A DNA stretch of 64,000 nucleotides from the NCBI RefSeq assembly GCF_001187725.1, contig NZ_LGIQ01000002.1, positions 186,001 through 250,000 of the forward strand, in the 5' to 3' direction. Below the pieces are notes generated by a model, which ran no database searches, was not told the DNA's origin, and saw only the letters and a list, made by a program, of their open reading frames with translations. Source of the stretch: Brevibacillus reuszeri (GTDB taxonomy: Bacteria > Bacillota > Bacilli > Brevibacillales > Brevibacillaceae). Shown piece by piece: positions 59,532 to 64,000 of this stretch; the stretch's first letter is position 1, and each line of letters starts with the position of its first letter. Position numbers and translations under genes: made by a program.

Positions 59532-60680
59532 ATGAGTGAAATGATGTGGCTCATTCGAAAAACCTTGAAGGATACCTTTCGTAGCAAAAGAAACTGGTTC
59601 GTATACATCGGATTGCCGATCGTCGGTGTTTTGATCTCCATGCTGATTTACAGTAGTGTCAGCACGAGCACGATTCGTGTAGGTGTCATCAATCAGGACG
59701 GAAGCCAACCGATTACACTGGACACCATCCGGTTTATGGAGGGGTTGAGTCATGTCAAGGTGACCGTCACGGATGAACAAACGCTTCAGTCGGATATTGT
59801 GAAAGGCAATCTGGACACAGGGATAATTTTTGAAGAAGGCTTCGCAGACAGTATTCGAAGAGGTCAGCCGGACCATTTGAATATGGTTTCCGTGAAAGGA
59901 ATACAAGTGACCGCCTACGTCAAAACGATGCTCCAAAGCTACCTCGGCAATATCGCTGCCATCGGTAAAGAAGCGAAAGGAGATGAAGCAGCGTTTTCGA
60001 GCATTTATGCGGCGTACAGCCAGAGAAATTTTACTCTGGCGGCGCAAGCGATGCCTAACACGTCAATCACAAAGGAAATGACGTATCGATCGCTTGGCTT
60101 TCTCATCTCGTTCATGATGTTCTCTGCCGTCAATATGTCAGAGATCATTCTCAAGGAAAAAGAAAACCGCACATTTTTGCGTTTGCTATCTTCACCGATG
60201 TCAGCACGAATGTATGTGATTTCAAACGTAGTGGTTAACATGCTTCTCATGCTTGTGCAAATTGTGGTGACTCTCTTTGTGATGAAAAACGTCTTCCATA
60301 TCGATTCGGGAATCACCTACGGTCAAATGATACCGGCGCTGCTTTTGTTTGCACTGGCAGCTGTGGCACTTTCGCTTTTGATCGTTGCCTTTGCAAAAAG
60401 CACGTCAGGCGCAGGGGCATTGCAAAATTTGATTATTACGCCAAGCTGTCTGCTGGCGGGCTGCTATTTCCCAATGGAGATCATGCCAGACACGGTCAGA
60501 AAAATATCGAACTTCCTGCCACAGCACTGGCTGCTTGACATGATCAACAAGCTCCAGCAAGGGCAAGCACTCAGCAGCTTGACCATGAACATGGCGATAT
60601 TGCTCGGATTTGCAGTCGTTTTTGCACTGATTGCGATCTATCGGTTTGGGCGAAATAATGACAGCAGGCAGTTTGTCTAG
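59532..60680 (+). CDS. ABC-2-type permease, second subunit
   Basis: A 382-residue permease with the same plan: TM1 (WFVYIGLPIVGVLISMLIYSS), an extracellular domain of about 140 residues, then five C-terminal helices (FLISFMMFSAVNMSEII, NVVVNMLLMLVQIVVTLFVM, ALLLFALAAVALSLLIVAFA). It is paralogous to the upstream permease, so the two form a heterodimer with the ATPase. An antimicrobial or ion efflux role is inferred only from the family. A hairpin follows the stop. Confidence 0.9.
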   Translation: MSEMMWLIRKTLKDTFRSKRNWFVYIGLPIVGVLISMLIYSSVSTSTIRVGVINQDGSQPITLDTIRFMEGLSHVKVTVTDEQTLQSDIVKGNLDTGIIFEEGFADSIRRGQPDHLNMVSVKGIQVTAYVKTMLQSYLGNIAAIGKEAKGDEAAFSSIYAAYSQRNFTLAAQAMPNTSITKEMTYRSLGFLISFMMFSAVNMSEIILKEKENRTFLRLLSSPMSARMYVISNVVVNMLLMLVQIVVTLFVMKNVFHIDSGITYGQMIPALLLFALAAVALSLLIVAFAKSTSGAGALQNLIITPSCLLAGCYFPMEIMPDTVRKISNFLPQHWLLDMINKLQQGQALSSLTMNMAILLGFAVVFALIAIYRFGRNNDSRQFV

Positions 60681-60708
60681 GTGACCCAGGTGATTGATAG
60701 TTATTGAA

Positions 60709-60749
60709 AAATGGATGGAGTCCTTGTTTATCGAGGATTTCATCCATTT
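60709..60749 (+). terminator. Hairpin after the ABC-2 operon
   Basis: AAATGGATGGAGTCCT pairs with AGGATTTCATCCATTT, with G-U pairs, but only a weak T-rich tail (TGTGTTATTTG). Confidence 0.5.
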
Positions 60750-60852
60750 GTGTTATTTGAGTTTAGAGTTTCTAATAATTACTTACAATGACGGGTTTAT
60801 CTTTCTGCTAGTATAATAAATAGAAAAGATGAAAAAGAGGAAGATATTGGAT

Positions 60853-62175
60853 ATGACTGATTCCTTACTTATAACCTATATTAATAAAAATATACTAAAG
60901 AAATTAGAGTATCTTGATCTAAAGTTTACTCCAGCTCTCGATTCTCCATTTATTGATGTAAATATTATGAAGAAAACAGAAAGAACGTATCGGATTGTAG
61001 GGATGCTCACATTAGCAATGTATGATCCTGACAGTGAAGAAGAAAGCCCTGATAATGAGTTGAAAAAAATAAATTTTACGACTAAAAAGAAAGTGCAACT
61101 AGATGACCACGATCCAATTACGTTGGGGTGGTTGGAAAAAGGCTGGATCATTAAAGAATTACGATTTAAAAAAGACGAAAAGACGGTAGACTCCATGCAT
61201 TATCGCCAAGGATACCGATTGTACAAATATGAGGAAGAACAGATTCAGAAAAAGAAGCACGCCATTGATCAGCAGATTCAAAATTGGAATGAGAGTGCAG
61301 CTTCGTTTGAGTATAAACTCGATCAGCACCTTTTAGCCAATAGTAAAAAAGGTGTGTTAACTTTAATAAACATGATAAATGAGGGAGATATCCAGGGGTA
61401 TGAGGAGCTAGTTAACTCACCCCTTTTTCCATTCAATTGGTCTATAGAAAAACGACTGAAATTTCTCCATTTTGTTATGGCTTTTGTGCAATTAGCTGGT
61501 AATAAAACGAATTTTGACTGGAAAGAAATTGGAGCAAATTATTATCAAGCCATTGGAGGATCCAAGGAATTCGATTTGTACAAAGAGGAATTCATTGCAC
61601 AGTTGGAAGACTGGGCACAATGCCCAGCGGACACGCTTGGCCTCACTAGTTTAGGAAAAATTACACCGCTCTATTTTTCAGGGCACATCGCTGGGCGGTT
61701 TTCAACCTATCAATTTGGACCTGTTCACGCTTTGACAGATTTAGCGATTGTTGAAGACGAGTACTGCACAAATACATCCATACTGTGGCTGGTTGAAAAT
61801 CGATCAATACTTACAAGAATGGCTGCTGAAAAGAATTTTTTGAAGGAGGCAAATTCTCTTATATTATGTGCAGATGGACATTTAAGAACATCACATCGAA
61901 AGTGCATTCAGCAATTAGTAAAAAATAGTTCTTTGAGTCAAGTTATCATTTGGAGTGATTATGACCCTGATGGGCTAATAATTGCGAGGGAATTGTACGA
62001 AGCTGTGACACAAGTTAGGAGTCCACATATTAAATGGATTACTCCTCAACTCGATGTCATCACAAACTGGCAACAATACGAGGAGCACATGGTAGCATTT
62101 TTAAAGCAGCAAATGGTGGAACAGGAACAAGTCTTAGGGGGTGTGAGCGAGTGGAAAAAGTGGATCGCCCACTAA
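60853..62175 (+). CDS. JetD-like Toprim protein of a Wadjet-type system
   Basis: A protein of about 440 residues. The N-terminal 270 residues are helical and basic, with a segment of coiled-coil type (KYEEEQIQKKKHAIDQQIQNW). The C-terminal 140 residues have a Toprim plan, with the key Glu in LWLVENRSIL near 313 and the Asp cluster SDYDPDGL near 369. This is the DUF2220/DUF2399 topoisomerase VI A-like fold of JetD, the plasmid-cutting nuclease of Wadjet. ATG 60853 has AAGAGGAAG 9 bp upstream; ATG 60829 is an alternative. It overlaps the next gene by 25 bp, as expected in an operon. Confidence 0.75.
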   Translation: MTDSLLITYINKNILKKLEYLDLKFTPALDSPFIDVNIMKKTERTYRIVGMLTLAMYDPDSEEESPDNELKKINFTTKKKVQLDDHDPITLGWLEKGWIIKELRFKKDEKTVDSMHYRQGYRLYKYEEEQIQKKKHAIDQQIQNWNESAASFEYKLDQHLLANSKKGVLTLINMINEGDIQGYEELVNSPLFPFNWSIEKRLKFLHFVMAFVQLAGNKTNFDWKEIGANYYQAIGGSKEFDLYKEEFIAQLEDWAQCPADTLGLTSLGKITPLYFSGHIAGRFSTYQFGPVHALTDLAIVEDEYCTNTSILWLVENRSILTRMAAEKNFLKEANSLILCADGHLRTSHRKCIQQLVKNSSLSQVIIWSDYDPDGLIIARELYEAVTQVRSPHIKWITPQLDVITNWQQYEEHMVAFLKQQMVEQEQVLGGVSEWKKWIAH

Positions 62176-63551
62176 TATCCATTTTTCAATTTGATGATTC
62201 TGCTCCCGAGGTCATACAGTCGATGAAGGATATCGCATCTTTATCGGGTGTATTGAGTGATTTAGGGTCACAATATTCTTTTGAAGCGCCTACTCAAATC
62301 CTGCGCTTTTTACGTTTGATCCAACTGTTTAATGAAGAAGCACTTGGTCTTGATGAGCCGATTGAAAACGCCGAGACTGTTTACTATCGTTATCAAAATC
62401 GATACAAAGATCCAGAACCGCCTTCGAAAAAGAGTGTTGAACAAACTGTTAATGTTCTTGTCAAATATAACTGGCTTTCAAAGCAGTCACGTCAGTTAAA
62501 GCTACGAGATGTTGGAAAGCGAATGATGGATGCTATTATACGGCTTGCGAACGATTCTTTAGCCTACTATATGGAAGATGATATAGGTCGCTCGCTTTTC
62601 CAAGCTAGACGTGATGCTGAATTAAGTGAAGCATACGACGACCATGGGATATCTGGAGGTAATAAGATTGCCAGTATGATTCGTAATGTTGAAAATGCGA
62701 TTCAGTTAATGCAAGAACGCGAATTGGAAATGCTGGCAGATCGCAACGCACTGCCGCAACTAGAGCTTATTCATCAGTTAATGGGAGAACTTGAAGTGAA
62801 ATTGCAAGAACGGCTTCGTCAATTCCAGACATTGGAGGACAGCTTAATTCTTGCTAATTTAATGCAAAAAGGAACCGCAGTTCTAGCAGAGGGAACCAAT
62901 TTAAGTCTAGGAATGATTAATAAGTATTTGAAGTTTACCCATATGCAAAAAACTCCCTTAACCTCGTCTATTCAGCCGGAAAAGGTACGAGAGTTCATCA
63001 GTCAGATGTTTGATCCACCGCTTGATTCAGATATTCCTAACGTGTATCAGTTGTTAAGTTTTATGGAACAGGACCAATATGAGGGTGAGGCAGTGGACGG
63101 GCTGTGGATCCCGTTTAAATTTGCTTCCCCGCTTTCCGCTGTAGCTATAGAAGAGGCTGTACACTATTTGGAAACTTACGAACCATTAGTTGAATCGGAC
63201 GAAATGGTCGAAGAGCTTGTTTTTGTTTCAGAAGAGATTTCAATGGATCAAATGGAAGAATTAATGGGGCAATCAAACTGGCTATTGACGAAATCGATGA
63301 TAGAAACGCAAGATATTGAATTATTTTTAGACAAACACGAAGAAGCATCTATTGAACAAGTCGTCATTGAAGCCACCACTGATCAATGGAGTGACGCAGT
63401 TAATGCACTTACAGCCATTTCCGCGTTGGTTGGGAATAAAAAAATTACGATACACAAAACGGGACAAACAAATTTGCCGGAATATGAACGAAAATGGGAG
63501 TGGATGAATCGTGAAGATCGAGCTAATATCATCCGAAAACGAAATAAGTGA
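62151..63551 (+). CDS. JetA-like (MukF/kleisin-type) subunit of a Wadjet-type system
   Basis: A protein of about 466 residues. The N terminus has a winged-helix-like segment (APTQILRFLRLIQLFNEEALGLDEP; VEQTVNVLVKYNWLSKQSRQL). A middle helical stretch with coiled-coil character follows (ASMIRNVENAIQLMQERELEML and LIHQLMGELEVKLQERLRQFQTLEDSLILANLM), then an acidic C-terminal part. This fits MukF/JetA-like kleisins that bridge SMC heads. GTG 62151 lies 9 bp after TAGGGGGGTG; the preceding open frame overlaps the JetD-like end and is not used. It is followed by a JetB-like gene that overlaps it by 41 bp. Confidence 0.7.
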   Translation: MEKVDRPLISIFQFDDSAPEVIQSMKDIASLSGVLSDLGSQYSFEAPTQILRFLRLIQLFNEEALGLDEPIENAETVYYRYQNRYKDPEPPSKKSVEQTVNVLVKYNWLSKQSRQLKLRDVGKRMMDAIIRLANDSLAYYMEDDIGRSLFQARRDAELSEAYDDHGISGGNKIASMIRNVENAIQLMQERELEMLADRNALPQLELIHQLMGELEVKLQERLRQFQTLEDSLILANLMQKGTAVLAEGTNLSLGMINKYLKFTHMQKTPLTSSIQPEKVREFISQMFDPPLDSDIPNVYQLLSFMEQDQYEGEAVDGLWIPFKFASPLSAVAIEEAVHYLETYEPLVESDEMVEELVFVSEEISMDQMEELMGQSNWLLTKSMIETQDIELFLDKHEEASIEQVVIEATTDQWSDAVNALTAISALVGNKKITIHKTGQTNLPEYERKWEWMNREDRANIIRKRNK

Positions 63552-64000
63552 AGAGACGAATGCCAATCCATTAAATGTGATGCAATCATTGAAGGGAATT
63601 TTGACGGAGAATGAAGAGATCGCATTTATGAACATTCTTTTTTCGTCCTCTGCTTCCATACGATCAGGGAACTTTGGTCTTTCAAGAAAAGAAGTGGAGA
63701 AGCAGCTTCAGATTCAGGGGGATGACGAAGGGCTAACATCGTTTATTAAACGCGTCAATCAAGCTGTAAGTCGCTATTTCCGAGTAATTTATGATGAACG
63801 GCGTGATCAAGTAGTTGCACTAATGAGGGTGCCCGCTCGAGCAGCCCGTAACACTTTGACAAAGGAAAGCTTGGCGATTCTCTTATATATGTTTTATCAG
63901 CAGGAAGTACTACAGCATGAGTTTACTCTTTTTGATCAACTGCTTAACGCATTTGGACACGAAACAACAAAGGCAAACCAGCGCATTCTATTGAATATTG
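63511..64000 (+). CDS. JetB-like (MukE-type) subunit, cut by the window end
   Basis: The frame starts at GTG 63511 behind TGGGAG and continues open to the edge, giving 163 residues. It looks like a tandem winged-helix (kite) protein: LSRKEVEKQLQIQGDDEGLTSFIKRVNQAVSRYF, then LTKESLAILLYMFYQQEVL followed by FDQLLNAFG. Such MukE-like proteins bind the kleisin in SMC complexes. The gene is incomplete, and the SMC-like subunit expected after it lies outside the window. Confidence 0.6.
   Translation, partial: MKIELISSENEISEETNANPLNVMQSLKGILTENEEIAFMNILFSSSASIRSGNFGLSRKEVEKQLQIQGDDEGLTSFIKRVNQAVSRYFRVIYDERRDQVVALMRVPARAARNTLTKESLAILLYMFYQQEVLQHEFTLFDQLLNAFGHETTKANQRILLNI

Noticed and set aside
61200..61330. 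Whether the JetD-like N-terminal region is a separate gene
   Set aside because: The frame is continuous into the Toprim domain and has no internal ribosome site, so it is one protein.
1..64000. CRISPR arrays, insertion sequences and rRNA or tRNA genes
   Set aside because: I saw no regularly spaced repeats, no transposase motifs and no RNA gene sequences. A covariance-model search would be needed to exclude small RNAs.

Overview
The window looks like a chromosomal segment of a low-to-mid GC Gram-positive bacterium of the Bacillota. Strong AGGAGG-type ribosome binding sites, frequent GTG and TTG starts, Fur-box-controlled siderophore genes and many two-component/ABC modules fit the Bacillales, and Brevibacillus or a close Paenibacillaceae relative is my best guess. 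That guess rests on gene style only, because no rRNA or tRNA is present to confirm it.

Region 1 (about 1-15.3 kb) is a defence island. It holds the tail of a specificity-subunit-like gene, then a type I restriction-modification operon whose first methyltransferase is fused at its N terminus to a complete ADP-ribosylglycohydrolase domain. A second hsdM, hsdS and hsdR follow, then an ImmA/IrrE-type metallopeptidase with a C-terminal HTH, a macrodomain gene carrying an in-frame amber codon at its active-site loop, and two DUF262 genes (the second with a DUF1524 HNH-like nuclease end). The island ends in debris: a chopped VWA gene joined to another gene's tail, a possible integrase tail and a perfect 10-bp palindrome.

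Region 2 (15.4-20 kb) carries a VOC protein, several unrecognised genes and a Phd/YefM-ParE/RelE toxin-antitoxin pair whose toxin has a premature stop. Region 3 (20-30 kb) is an iron-uptake cluster. Two sets, each with an AraC-type regulator fused to a siderophore-binding domain and a stand-alone binding lipoprotein, occur with an FhuF-like reductase and a siderophore-esterase-like hydrolase. Four good Fur boxes precede these genes. A ribosome-protection tetracycline-resistance-type GTPase and an AlkD-like protein sit between the two sets. No permease or ATPase for the binding proteins is present.

Region 4 (30-41.5 kb) has an ABC ATPase plus FtsX-type permease, a HAD phosphatase, a divergent LysR/MFS pair and a YxeA-DUF418-response regulator-kinase run preceded by an OmpR-type direct repeat. 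It ends with a hypothetical gene broken by a one-base frameshift. Region 5 (41.7-60.7 kb) is ordinary accessory chromosome: M24 peptidase/LysR, radical SAM/SPASM, two-component systems, a copper-amine-oxidase-N-domain protein, a GntR/deformylase-like/threonine-synthase-like operon, TetR/MFS, and a NarL-type two-component system driving an ABC-2 exporter.

Region 6 (60.8 kb to the right edge) begins a second defence locus. It is a Wadjet-like SMC anti-plasmid system in the order JetD-like, JetA-like, JetB-like, cut by the window end. The SMC subunit is expected just outside. The most unusual item in the window is the ADP-ribosylglycohydrolase-HsdM fusion, lying in the same island as a second ADP-ribose-binding enzyme.
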